NCBI RefSeq assembly: GCF_033118175.1
Contig: NC_083701.1
Coordinates: 12,667,501-12,731,500 of the forward strand
DNA: 64,000 nucleotides
Reading direction: 5' to 3'
From: Dama dama
Taxonomy: Eukaryota; Chordata; Mammalia; Artiodactyla; Cervidae
Under the pieces are notes generated by a model. The model did no database searches. It worked only from the letters and a program-made list of their open reading frames with translations, and was not told the DNA's origin. Position numbers and translations under genes: made by a program. Below, piece after piece: positions 1-9,345 of the stretch. Every line of letters starts with the position of its first letter. Position 1 is the stretch's first letter.

Positions 1-299
1 CCAGTGATGAAGGTAGAAAAAAATATAATATAGATAGCCTCTGCTTTCATAGCTCTTACAGTCTACCAGAAAAACAGAGTAAAACATATGATCATACAAA
101 TGATCTCTATTTATAGTTGCAATAATATATCATAAAATGAGAGAATATAAACAGTGATGTAATTTGACCTGAGTATTCAGATAGGCATCACTGTGGAAAT
201 AATATTTAGGCCAAGACACAACAGTAATGAGTAATAGTTAGCTGGAAGGAAGGAATGGCAGATGGAATCATAAATTGGGATGGGTTTTAAGCACTGAGG
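1..299. other. Single-copy AT-rich sequence, nothing recognised
   Basis: There is no long open frame, young repeat or RNA-like structure here. The sequence is ordinary AT-rich non-coding DNA leading into an old repeat from about 300. Confidence 0.5.
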
Positions 300-756
300 G
301 TGAATGAGGAGCCAAATGATTGAGAGGACGTGACAGAGGAAGAAGAGGCATAAGATGAGGCTGTGGAATTAGGGAGGGACCAGAACATGCAACTACAACC
401 GAGTCACGCTAAAGCTGGTCAATGTCATAAGAATAATAGGAAGTCATGGGAGGGTTTTGATGAGTGCAATTACAAGGTCAAAAGGGCATTTAAAAAGATT
501 ACTTTGTCAGGACACTAGGAAAAAGAGGGACAAGAAACAGAATGATTGAGTCCTGTTAGAAGATTCTGAAAAGCTTCTATGAGTAAGGTATGGTAGCTTG
601 GATTAGAACTAGGACCATCAAGATGTAAACAGATGTTTGGATTAAAAAAAAATTAGAAATGGTCTTGCCTAGACTTGAATATTGTTAAATATATGTTCAA
701 AATGATGAAGCAAATGGGAGGCTGCAGGTGCCACAAACTGAGATAGGAAACACTAT
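300..756 (+). repeat. Old mammalian interspersed repeat, family not named
   Basis: This stretch resembles a dispersed mammalian sequence that I know but cannot name with confidence. Features include ggaagtcatgggagggtttt at about 449 followed by a weak match to a gatcactctggct-like segment. Similar material occurs near 20.56, 28.2 and 57.1 kb. The BovB piece at 757-1192 appears to interrupt it, and 1193-1372 may be its continuation. Confidence 0.35.
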
Positions 757-1192
757 CAGTTCTGTTCAGTTGCTCAGTCATGTCCAACTCTTTGCAACCC
801 CACAGACTGCAGCACACCAGGCTTCTCTGCCCTTCACCAACTCTCAGAGCTTACTCAAGTTCATGTCCAAGTCAGTGATGCCATCCAACCATCTCATTCT
901 CTGGCATCCCCTTCTCCTCCTGCCTTCAATCTTTCCCAGCATCAGGGTCTTTTCAAATGAGTCAGTTCTTTACATCAGGTGGCCAAAGTATTGGAGTTTC
1001 AGCTTCAAAATCAGTCTTTTCAACGAATAACCTGTCTTCAGGACAGATTTCCTTTAGAATGGACTGGTTGGATCTCCTTGCAGTCCAAGGGACTCTCAAG
1101 AGTCTTCTCCAACACCACAGTTCAAAAGCATCAATTCTTCGGTGCTCAGCTTTCTTTACAGTCCAACTCTCACATCCATATGTGACTACTGG
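757..1192 (-). mobile_element. BovB LINE 3' end, 5'-truncated
   Basis: Read on the minus strand, this is the last ~435 bp of a BovB (RTE clade) retrotransposon, ending in the family's gactgagcaactgaacagaa-like terminus at the left edge. It covers only the C-terminal coding part of ORF2 after the RT core. Plus-strand open frames of 118, 100 and 68 codons here are antisense shadows, not genes. No clear target-site duplication was seen. Confidence 0.9.
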
Positions 1193-1372
1193 ATGGAGTA
1201 TATTTTCTGGGAAAAAAAATTCTGAGATTAGCAGTGTTTTATTTACTTGTGAAATATCCAGGCTGAAATGTCAAATCAATGAATTGACATTCTGGTTGAG
1301 GTCTAGAGCCTGAAAAAAAAAAAGATTCAAATGAGAAATATCAATGTGAAAGTTGTAGCCTTTGAGGTGTTA

Positions 1373-1540
1373 ACCCGACCTGCAGGTGGATTCTTTACCA
1401 TCTGAGCCACAAGAGAAGCCCAAGAAGACTGGAATGGGTAAGCTCTCCCTTCTCCAGCAGATCTTCCTGACCCAGGGATTGAACTGGGGTCTTCTGCCTT
1501 GCGGGCAGATTCTTTACCAGCTGAGCTACAAGGGAAGCCC
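1373..1540 (-). mobile_element. Two partial tRNA-derived SINE heads in tandem (Bov-tA type)
   Basis: Two copies of the SINE head follow each other on the minus strand. Each ends in ...gaagccc (1412-1421 and 1531-1540) and each carries the attctttacca segment, which is the antisense of the tRNA-like anticodon-arm region. The first copy keeps only about 50 bp. The second keeps about 118 bp, including the B-box-like gggattgaact. This suggests partial duplication or insertion of one truncated SINE beside another. Confidence 0.75.
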
Positions 1541-1795
1541 TAATGAAACCCTAGGCACAGAAAATGTGACCTAAGGAGAAGTTCTAAACTGAGACAGCAA
1601 GATGGCCATGAGGAACCCTGAGTATTTTTTATATCTATTTAAATATAGTGGAGGAGCAATTTTATATATTATATACAGTGGAGGAACAATAATTGTAAAA
1701 GGCTCTGAGAAGGACTGACTGACTGAAGGTGCTGGTCGAAACAGAAGACTCGGCACCAGTCAGGAAAGGAGGACTCCCTTCAGAAAATGGTGGTC
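1541..1795. repeat. AT-rich spacer with a 30-bp imperfect tandem duplication
   Basis: Two imperfect ~30-bp units are adjacent: atatagtggaggagcaat near 1643 and atacagtggaggaacaat near 1673. The remainder is unrecognised single-copy sequence. Confidence 0.6.
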
Positions 1796-2006
1796 AACAC
1801 TGTCTATGCACCACTATATAAAATAGATGACTAATAAGGACCTACTGTACAGCACAGGGAAATAATTCTACTTAACACCCCGTAATGACCTATATGGGAA
1901 AAGAACCTAAAATAGAGTAGATATATGTATATGTAAAACTGATTCACTTTGTTATATACCCCAGATTAACACAACACTGCAAATCAACTGTACTCCAATA
2001 AAAATT
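1796..2006 (+). mobile_element. L1 LINE 3' UTR end
   Basis: This matches the 3' terminal part of artiodactyl L1: the conserved run gacctactgtacagcacagg at 1840, then aacctatatgggaaaagaa-like text, and the end actccaataaaaatt. The same family end appears at 20.8-21.07 kb and 43.0-43.18 kb. It is 5'-truncated, carries no coding sequence and is moderately diverged. Confidence 0.85.
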
Positions 2007-3206
2007 ACTTTACAAATTGCATTTCCAAATCCCAAAAAAGTCAAGGAAAAGTGTTAGGTGCAGAGATTGCCTGAAACTGGATATTTGGATATTGTTGAGA
2101 CCTTTTGGACAGTCATTGCCATTAATGGCAGAAGCAGAAGTACTGAAGTGATGGAGGCAGAAGCCCAAATGGAGTAGGAAGGAAGAAAGTGGACAAAGAT
2201 ACACAGAAATGTGATGAGAATAGAAGAAAATCGGGACAACAGTTGGACGGAAACGATCCAGATGATATAGAAGGCATCTTTTTTTCTTTTCTACCACTGG
2301 TTGAACCAAATGACTTCCAAGAACCCATGCAACTCAAAAACTCCACCATGGTATCCCCCACTGGTCAAGGCTAGAGTTAGAAGCTGTGCTTCTTACTGTA
2401 TTCATTCTCAGTTTATGATACAAAGCCCATCGTTTTGCAGACACCACTAATTTTTTTGAAAGATTAAAGTTATTATTAGTGAACTACCTGCTACAGTTCA
2501 TGAAATACACATAGGAAATGAAAGAACTGTTTGACTAGAGGGCTAATAAGAATAAAGGCCAAGATTTTCAAAACTAAAAATGTGATATCCTTGTGAGCAG
2601 AATGACTAAGTAAGCAAAAAAGAGTGGCAGAGCTCCTGGTAAGGGAATATACACTTATTGGTCAAGGAAATCACCAATGCAGATACACACACATTGAAAA
2701 TGATTAATTCAGAAAGCACAATGGCCCGGCGGCTAGAAGCCCTGTGGGCTTTTTTTTTTTTAACAGTCACTATTGGAATGATTTTTTTCTCACGCTTTAA
2801 TGCTGTGAAATTAGTGTCAGTTTGCAAATCTATAAGGAAATGATTGAAAGCCAGACAGAGCAAAGATGAAAGTGCCTTCTTTCTTGAGTTTAAGAAAAAA
2901 AAAATACAACAACTATGGACTTGATTGTTTATCGATAACTGTCTAGTTACTGGTTTTAATGCCTGATGTTAGAAAAGCTTGAGAAAAGTAACTAGGTTGG
3001 TGCTTAATATTTGGAGATATTCATAGCTCACTAAAGATGGGCTAGTGTGTTTGATTCCAACCTTGAGACCAGAAGACCTAGACTCTAAAACTAGAATTAA
3101 CAACAATAACTCACATGCAGTTCCATCCCACTGTGTGCCTAAAATTTGCAATTTGCAGTTTGTAGTGGCTAGTATCTATATAATTTACATAATAATACTA
3201 GCATTA
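2007..3206. other. Single-copy non-coding stretch
   Basis: About 1.2 kb without a recognised gene or young repeat. It contains short homopolymers (T11 near 2750, A9 near 2894). Open frames of 60-99 codons on both strands have no recognisable domain. Confidence 0.5.
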
Positions 3207-3216
3207 ATTTAGTGCT

Positions 3217-3631
3217 TCTTGTTGTGTAGTTGTTGTGTCTGGCTCTTTTTGTGACCCCGTGGAGGCAGTGCAGTGGTAAAGAATCCTTCTGCGCCATCAC
3301 AGGAGATGCAAGAGACAGGAGTTTGTTCCCTGGGTCAGGAAGATCCCCTGGAGAAGGAAATAACAATCACTCTAGTATTTTTGCGTGGAAAATTTCAAGG
3401 ACAGAGGAGACTTTTGGGCTCCAGTCCATAAGGTTGCAGAGTCAGACACAACTGAGAGACTGAACACACATACATGGACTGAAGCCTGTCAGGCTCCTCT
3501 GTCCATGGGATTCTCCAGGCAAGGATACTGGACTGGGTTGCCATTTCCTTCTCCACGGGATTTTCCTGATCCAGGGATCCTGAGTCTCCCGCATTGGCAG
3601 GCGGATTCTTTACCACTGAGCCATCAGTGAA
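3217..3631 (-). mobile_element. Bov-tA-type SINE, split by a second SINE
   Basis: The minus-strand SINE starts with a gttgtgtctggctctttttg segment (to 3262) and resumes at 3473 with catggactgaagcc, ending at about 3631 in ...ccatcagtgaa. The interruption falls inside the shared gacccc(a/g)tggactg motif, which shows that the inner SINE arrived later. Confidence 0.85.
3263..3472 (+). mobile_element. Bov-tA-type SINE nested inside another SINE
   Basis: This plus-strand copy carries the tRNA-like head (gtggtaaagaatcc at 3273), the Bov-A body (agatcccctggagaaggaaa) and the terminal gagagactgaacacaca. A short cgtgg/catgg duplication marks the junctions. It is the youngest element of this cluster. 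Confidence 0.85.
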
Positions 3632-3834
3632 ATGAAGTGAAGTGAAAGTTGCTCAGTTGTGCCCAACTCTTTGTGACCCCATTGACTATTACAGTCCATG
3701 GAATTCTCCAGGCCAGAATACTGGAGTGGGTAGCCTTTCCCTTCTCCAGGGGATCTTTCTGACTCAGGGAACGAACCCAGGCCTCTTGCATTGAAGGCGG
3801 ATTCTTTACCAGCTGAGCCACAAAGGAAGCCCCT
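3632..3834 (-). mobile_element. Bov-tA-type SINE
   Basis: A nearly complete minus-strand copy running from aatgaagtgaagtgaaag at its 3' tail to the tRNA-derived head ...gctgagccacaaaggaagcc. It abuts the split SINE directly, and the pair shares one outer target-site duplication. They may have inserted as a dimer. Confidence 0.9.
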
Positions 3835-4020
3835 ATTTAGTGCTGACTATGTGCTAAACACCTAACGTATATTATCCCACAGAACCCTCGACTTTACAGT
3901 GGAAAATACTTTCCACTTTACAGAAGAAAAAAACTAAGGACAGTACAAACAACTTGATTAAGAAGTTTGCATAGTTATGAAATGGTTCATCTGGTATTTA
4001 AATCAGCTGCATGCTGACCA
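3835..4020 (-). repeat. MIR SINE remnant
   Basis: The segment tgctgactatgtgctaaaca, followed by ttccactttacagaagaaaa, follows the MIR consensus read on the minus strand. It is a strongly diverged, pre-eutherian repeat and hosts the SINE cluster on its left. Confidence 0.6.
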
Positions 4021-4072
4021 AGAATTATGAAACATGCTAGAACTTTCATTCTGCAGCATATGCATGCATGTG

Positions 4073-4227
4073 TGCTAAGCTGCTTCAGTCATGTCTGACT
4101 GTTTGTGACCCAGTGGACTGTAGCCCGCCAGGCTCCTCTGTCCAAGAGATTCTCCAGGCAAGAATCCTGGAGTGATTTGCCATGCCCTCCTCCAGGGGAT
4201 CTTTCTGACCCAAGGATTGAACTCGTA
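4073..4227 (-). mobile_element. Bov-tA-type SINE, head truncated at a BovB junction
   Basis: The minus-strand SINE body begins gctaagctgcttcagtcatg and stops after the B-box-like aaggattgaactcg. The expected remainder of the tRNA head is missing, and BovB sequence follows immediately. Confidence 0.8.
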
Positions 4228-4632
4228 AGAGCACGCCAGGCCTCCCTGTCCATCGCCAACTCCCGGAGTTTACTCAAACTCATGTCCATCGAGTCGGTGA
4301 TGCCATCCAGCCATCTCATCCTCTGTCGTCCCCTTCTCTTCTTGCCCCCAATCCCTCCTAGCTTCAGGGTCTTTTCCAATGAGTCAACTCTTCACATGAG
4401 GTGGCCGAAGTATTGGAGTTTCAGCTTCAACATCAGTCTTTCCAATGAACACCCAGGACTGATCTCCTTTAGGATGGACTGGTGGGATCTCCTTGCAGTC
4501 CAGGGGACTCTCATGAGTCTTCTCCAACACCACAGTTCAAAAGCATCAATTCTTTGGCACTCAGCTTTCTTCACAGTCCAACTCTCACACCCGTACATGA
4601 CGGCTGGAAAAACCATAGCCTTGACTAGATGC
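4228..4632 (-). mobile_element. BovB LINE 3' part, missing its own terminus
   Basis: This covers the C-terminal coding part of BovB ORF2 on the minus strand, from about gcacgccaggcctccc to accatagccttgactagatg. The usual 3' terminal sequence is absent and SINE sequence occupies that end, so the two form a chimeric junction at ~4228. The long plus-strand open frame (181 codons from 4105) is an antisense read-through of SINE plus BovB and is not a gene. Confidence 0.85.
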
Positions 4633-4975
4633 ATACATCCATGCAAATAAGGACCAGTGAAAAAGAGGCATCATCTCCATCAAAACCGGCAAGGACTAGA
4701 GTGAAATAAGGACCTGCACATTGATCCAAAGACTCCTTCCTCCCTCAGAAATGTAGAGAGAGTTTTGTAATGCATCTAGGTGTCATCTTGGGAAGAGGAA
4801 AGAGAAATGGGTGAAAATATTGATAGTTTACTCCCCAAAGATTCTTTGGAACTGTTAGGAATCCCGTTTGTATTGTAAAAAAACTGAAATGTCCTTAGCT
4901 GCCAAGATTTTTTTTTTTCTTCCTATCCAGGAGATTTGAGTATCAGAGCCAATCCTAGATGAGTTATACAGAAAT
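4633..4975. other. Single-copy non-coding stretch
   Basis: No recognised repeat or open frame of interest. It contains T-rich runs near 4910. Confidence 0.45.
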
Positions 4976-4989
4976 AAGAAACCTTCCAT
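4976..4989 (+). repeat. Left target-site duplication of mini-L1
   Basis: aagaaaccttccat at 4976-4989 is repeated exactly at 5115-5128 directly after a poly(A) run. Twelve of the 14 bases are unambiguous, since the leading A's could belong to the tail. Confidence 0.85.
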
Positions 4990-5114
4990 GTGAAGTAATT
5001 AGCCTCCAACTAATAAAAATAAATGAAAAGAAAAAAAAAAAAAAAAAAGAAACCCCATTAGGGAGACCACAATAAGACTAATGATCACTCAAGAAAGTAA
5101 AAAAAAAAAAAAAA
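4990..5114 (+). mobile_element. Very short L1 insertion with a 3'-transduced segment
   Basis: The insert begins with the last ~36 bp of a young bovid L1 (tgaagtaattagcctccaac, then taataaaaataaatgaaa). This is identical, in reverse complement, to the 3' end of the L1 at 32877-33476. An A-run follows (5031-5048), then ~50 bp of unrelated sequence (5049-5098), a second A-run (5099-5114) and the right target-site duplication. The order L1 end, poly(A), foreign sequence, poly(A) is the classical signature of L1 3' transduction. Confidence 0.8.
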
Positions 5115-5128
5115 AAGAAACCTTCCAT
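5115..5128 (+). repeat. Right target-site duplication of mini-L1
   Basis: This is the second exact copy of aagaaaccttccat and closes the L1 insertion. Confidence 0.85.
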
Positions 5129-5531
5129 TTTTTTGGATACCTGAAGTACAGTGTAAAATTGGTGATGTTGCTACATTACAGAGAGGAGGCTTTTGTTTGT
5201 TTGTCCCCAAACAACCCTAATACAGACTGGTGTTATCTATGCAATACAATTGCTTTGATAAAATACTACAAATAGCTGCAGTTCATCGTCTTTGTAGTTC
5301 TCTTCCACATTGGTGCCACGTACAGTGGAAGTCTTCCCTAACAGCTGAAGGTCACAGTGGACATCTGGTGCTAATGTTGTATGTGGTCACCTGCCCTTGA
5401 ACTTTTCAGAAAAGGAAAATTTGGGTACATATTTGGAGGTGGTAGCAGCGGGAGCTTGTTGGATGGTGCAACAGAAAGGGTCAATGTCTTAAGTGTGGGT
5501 CTGAGATCATTTGATGTTTCCGCATAGTCTT
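5129..5531. other. Single-copy non-coding stretch
   Basis: No repeat or gene recognised. Minus-strand frames here run into the adjacent SINE. Confidence 0.45.
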
Positions 5532-5738
5532 TGGGCTTCCCGTGTAGCTCAATGGGTAAAGAATCTGCCTGCAATGCAGGAGACCTGAGTTCAATTCCCA
5601 GGTCAGGAAGATTCCCTGGAGAAGGAAATGGCAATTCACTCAAGTATTCTTGCCTTGAGAATCCCACGGACAGAGGAGCCTGGGAGGCTACAGTCCATGG
5701 GGTCACAAGAGTCGGACACAACTTAGTGACTAAAACAC
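5532..5738 (+). mobile_element. Bov-tA SINE, nearly full length
   Basis: A tRNA-derived head begins ggcttcccgtgtagctcaat, with an A-box-like tagctcaatgggtaa and a B-box-like gttcaattccc at about 5590. The Bov-A body and the terminal acacaacttagtgactaaaa follow. Flanking catagtctt and catggtcctt may be a decayed target-site duplication. Confidence 0.92.
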
Positions 5739-7899
5739 CATGGTCCTTGAAAAGCTGCACTAGGGAGAATCCATGGAGTTTGCAAATGGCAGGGTTCAGG
5801 ACATGAAGATTTATAGTAATTATTTGAATAATTTATGAGAGACTTTAAAAGGATTATTTTCTGAGTCAACCGAATCATAGCCTTATGGAATATCAGTGTT
5901 GGGAAGAAATTTAGAGATTGCGTGGTTTATCTCTCTCAGACTGATATTAATAGATACGTATCTGAGATGACAAGCGAAGTTAATGTTGGAATGGGCCTTC
6001 TGGTCTATGGTTATTACTGCTCAGTGACTTTAATCCTCAATTTCCAGTGGGTAGGTTTTACTCCTATGCTTTTGCTTTTGTTTAGGTAATGATTCATTCT
6101 TAGTGTATCAGTTTGACAGTCTGTATGGTGAACTTAGAAACTCTCATTTGTTTATTCATTTATTGAAAAACTTCAGGGCATTTTCAATTGCTAATCACTG
6201 GATTAGGCACTGGTGAAAGAAGAGGATTAATACATAGACCCTTCCCCCATAGAATTTGTGTACAACAAGAGAGACAGTCATGAAAGTTCAGAGTAAGTCA
6301 CACAACATGAACACCCTGAATCTCTTGTGCAATTACTGTGTTTGGGTGACTTCCATTGATAGCACTTGGGCTTGAGATGACTGAACCTCCATCTCTATCT
6401 GCAGGATTTGCCTAGCATATTAATAATGAAAATATACCTGGAATAGGAAGCCTTGATCTTTTAAGAGAATACATTGTTTTTCAGCAAATGCATTGTGTTA
6501 ACGCATGTACAAACAAGTCACATGGTTGCTGCTATCCACAGAAGCACAGGCTATTTGGAGAAGAAAATGGCAAGTTGGTAAATGGCCCTGTAGTTGTCAG
6601 GCTGTTCTAAAGAGTCCTCAGCTCTGAAGAGGGGCTTCTAGAGCTATGTACAGAGGAGGTCCAGCACCTCCTCTCTTCCACCAGGTCAGGGATGTCATTT
6701 CACCAGTGTTCACTGCTTTAAAAAACATGAAAACTATTGATTGCAACTAAATCCTTGATTTTCAAAAGGGGAAGATGAAGACTGAGCAATTAAGAAACAG
6801 TGCTAAAGTCCCCATGTTGGTTTGTAGCCAAACAGTGAGGCTGGTATCCCATTTCCTGTCTGGTGTTCCCTCCACCCACCTCCCCTGTGCCTTCCTTCCC
6901 TACTTGTAAGAACACATTACCCCTCTGATGGGAAGTACAAACCATTGTTTCCTCTTCCTGCACATGGAAATCAAGGATCTATATATTTTTTCTAAATAGA
7001 CTTGGATTCTGCGTCATTTCACAGAGCTAGGCTGGCTTTCCATTGAAAGTTTACTGAAATAGGAAACTTGCCCTATCCTTGAAAGAATTCTGTGACATTT
7101 GACAAAGCCATTATCTTAATAAAGAGGACCACACAAATACACATACATAATCCAAACAGCATCTTAAAAGCGGCACAGAAATGAAATTGTTTTACTTCTC
7201 TGAGTGCAACAAAACCTGCCTCATAGGAATAAAATGAAAATAGAAGTCACCTATGAGATCACATCATAAGTGAAACAGGCCCTAACCCATGCTTATGCAC
7301 TTAAGAAATTACCTAAGAAAATGAACATGCAGCAGCAAGTGCCACAAAATATAAATGAGCATCTGATTATCTATTTAAAAACACATGATTTTGATAGTTC
7401 CATTCTTCATTTTATGCTGAGTAATTTTATTCAGCCTTGGTCATCAATGCACACAACTTTTCAGGGAGATCTAAAATGGCCATATTCTACATTCAAATTC
7501 ATTTCTTGGTACAAATCTACACATATGTAGCTCTGACTTTGGCATATACACATACACACACAAAGTATACTTGATGATTACTAATACACACAAACATGCA
7601 TAAATTAATTTTAGAGTTGAATAGACTTGTGGATTCAAGAACTATAAGTCAAAAATTGTAATAAGGTAAGAGTTATGAAGATTTTTATAATATGTTTAAA
7701 TTAACCATTGATCTTGAAACCTGGAGTTGAAAGTGATAACTCCTCAACTTTGCATAATTCCCAGCAGTGGATTAAAAACTTTTTCTGTAAAAGACAAGAT
7801 AGGAAATCTATTTTATTCTGTGGGCTGTATGTTTTCTTTTGCAACTACTCAACTCTTCTACTGAAGAGAAAACAGCCATAGATGATGGGTAAATATATA
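5739..7899. other. 2.2 kb with no young repeats
   Basis: Mostly single-copy sequence. Around 6150-6300, ttcatttattgaa followed by ggattaggcactgg suggests an old mammalian repeat, but too weakly to name. The 86-codon frame at 7270-7530 shows no recognisable domain. No splice-flanked exon could be argued. Confidence 0.45.
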
Positions 7900-8116
7900 T
7901 GGCTTCGCTGGTGGCTCAGCAGTAAAGAATCTGCCTGCCAATGCAGGAGATGCTGGTTCAATCCCTGAGTCAGGAAGATCCCCTGGAGAAGGAAATGTCA
8001 ACCCACTGAAGTATTCTTTTGCCTGGGAAATTCTATGGACAGCAAAGCCTGGAGGGTTACAGTCTGTGGGGTAGCAAAGAGTTGGACAAGACTTAGTGAC
8101 TAAACAACAACAACAA
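7900..8116 (+). mobile_element. Bov-tA SINE
   Basis: A full-length plus-strand copy from tggcttcgctggtggctcag to an (aac)n tail. The flanks aaatatatat (7891) and aaatatgtat (~8116) look like a target-site duplication with one mismatch. Confidence 0.92.
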
Positions 8117-8215
8117 ATATGTATAAAATTCATATAATTTGGGGGTGACTTATTAGCTTCATGAACTCAGATGTCCAAATCTCTTCCAAGATTTGGGAGA
8201 ATCTCAGTCATTATT

Positions 8216-8440
8216 GGGCTTCCCAGGTGGCACTCTAGTGGTAAAGAACTTGCCCACCAATGCAAGAGACTTAAGAGATACAGGTTGGATCCCTGGGTTG
8301 GCAAGATCCCTTGGAGGTGGGCATGGCAACCCACTCCAGTATTCTTGCCTGGAAAGTCCTATGGACAGAGGAGCCTGGCAGGCTGTAGTCCATAGGTTTG
8401 CAAAGAGTCAACACAACTGAAGCAACTTAGCACACAGGCA
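8216..8440 (+). mobile_element. Bov-tA SINE, variant with a longer head
   Basis: The head gggcttcccaggtggcactc carries the extra gagacttaagagata segment before the B-box-like ggttggatccc. The tail is agcaacttagcacacag. Flanking agtcattatt and agctattatt are a plausible decayed target-site duplication. Confidence 0.9.
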
Positions 8441-8524
8441 TTCACAGCTATTATTTCTCAAATAAGGTTTCTATTCTTTTCTACCATGGGATGAGCCCCA
8501 AACCTCAGGTTTTGGGAATCACTC

Positions 8525-8930
8525 TGGAGCTGGGGGCTTTGGGGGCTGGCATGGACTTTGGGTCTGTGGTGGCCAGTCTGGTACTAAGATGGTCTTGGAA
8601 CCCGAAGTCCTAGGAGCTGGTCTTGAGGCTGGGGCCACAGGAGCTGGCCTGGTGCTGGGTAGGTAGAAAGACATGGTCTGGAGTAACCGGCCTGGCAGTG
8701 AGCACACCTGGGAGTCTGGTTTGCAAGTTCCCCCCTGGAACCTGGGTTCATGAGGGCTGATTGTGGGCCTGGAATGACCTGGGGCCTCACAAACTGGCTG
8801 ACACTTCGGTAGGCTGGGGGCTGGTTTCAGAGTATCCCACCAGGAGCCACCAGCCCTTGGGAGTGGTCCTGGTATTGGGGCAGATCAGTGCTGGGGTCCA
8901 CTGTAAAGTCTGGTGCTGACTTCACTCCCC
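8525..8930 (+). repeat. G-rich degenerate minisatellite-like array
   Basis: A G+C-rich stretch, unlike its AT-rich surroundings, made of irregular 26-40 bp units each starting with ggcctggt, ggtctgga or ggtcttga and containing gctggg or acctggg. Similar arrays occur within untranslated regions of some old LINEs. Minus-strand frames of 62-76 codons are proline-rich products of the repeat and not genes. Confidence 0.5.
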
Positions 8931-9205
8931 TTTTCCCACAGGGATGGTGTCTCTTTCCACACTGAGCTGCCTGGATTTCAAACAGAGGAGACAGGGGAAG
9001 CGTGGTTTCATGTTCCCTATCCTCTTTAATGTGTCTTTTCTTATGTCTGTGCTTCATCTAGGTGCTATATTCTCTTACCTGGAATTCTTAGCCCCCATGG
9101 AGATATTTTTGTGCACAGATAGTTTTTCAATTAATGTTTCTGGGAGGGGACAGACACTAGTAATTCCTGTGCAGCAATTTTGCTGGTATCACTCTCCTAG
9201 AAATT
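8931..9205 (+). repeat. Possible old LINE untranslated-region sequence
   Basis: gggatggtgtctctttccac, then aggtgctatattctcttacc and a weak ...atagtttttcaatt, follow a mammalian dispersed sequence often seen beside the G-rich array type to its left. The family assignment is uncertain. The 99-codon frame 8944-9243 runs across it and is not supported as a gene. Confidence 0.35.
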
Positions 9206-9211
9206 TCTGCT

Positions 9212-9345
9212 CCTACTTTACAGATGACAAACTGGGTCCCTAAGTGGATAAATCTTCTGCATTGAGCTCAATTACCGCACTAGAGCAAGTCAGGTAAGAA
9301 CTCAAATTTGTCTATCTCTAGTGTCCTTGTACTTTCTCTTACAAC
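9212..9345 (-). repeat. MIR SINE remnant
   Basis: ctactttacagatgacaaac followed by gagcaagtcaggtaagaact matches the antisense MIR core in order (tttacagatgaggaaact...ggtcacacag). Confidence 0.5.

Larger units (their letters stand above)
3207..3844. repeat. 10-bp target-site duplication enclosing a SINE cluster
   Basis: The sequence atttagtgct occurs at 3207-3216 and again at 3835-3844, exactly bracketing the SINE cluster between them. The right copy continues into MIR-like sequence, so the cluster landed in an old MIR. Confidence 0.75.

Noticed and set aside
4105..4650. 181-codon plus-strand open frame
   Set aside because: It crosses a minus-strand SINE and a minus-strand BovB; it is an antisense shadow that recurs at other BovB copies.
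5532..5738. tRNA gene from the A/B-box-like sequence
   Set aside because: The tRNA similarity belongs to the Bov-tA SINE head. No complete cloverleaf with an acceptor stem and CCA-side discriminator is formed. The same holds for the other SINE heads.
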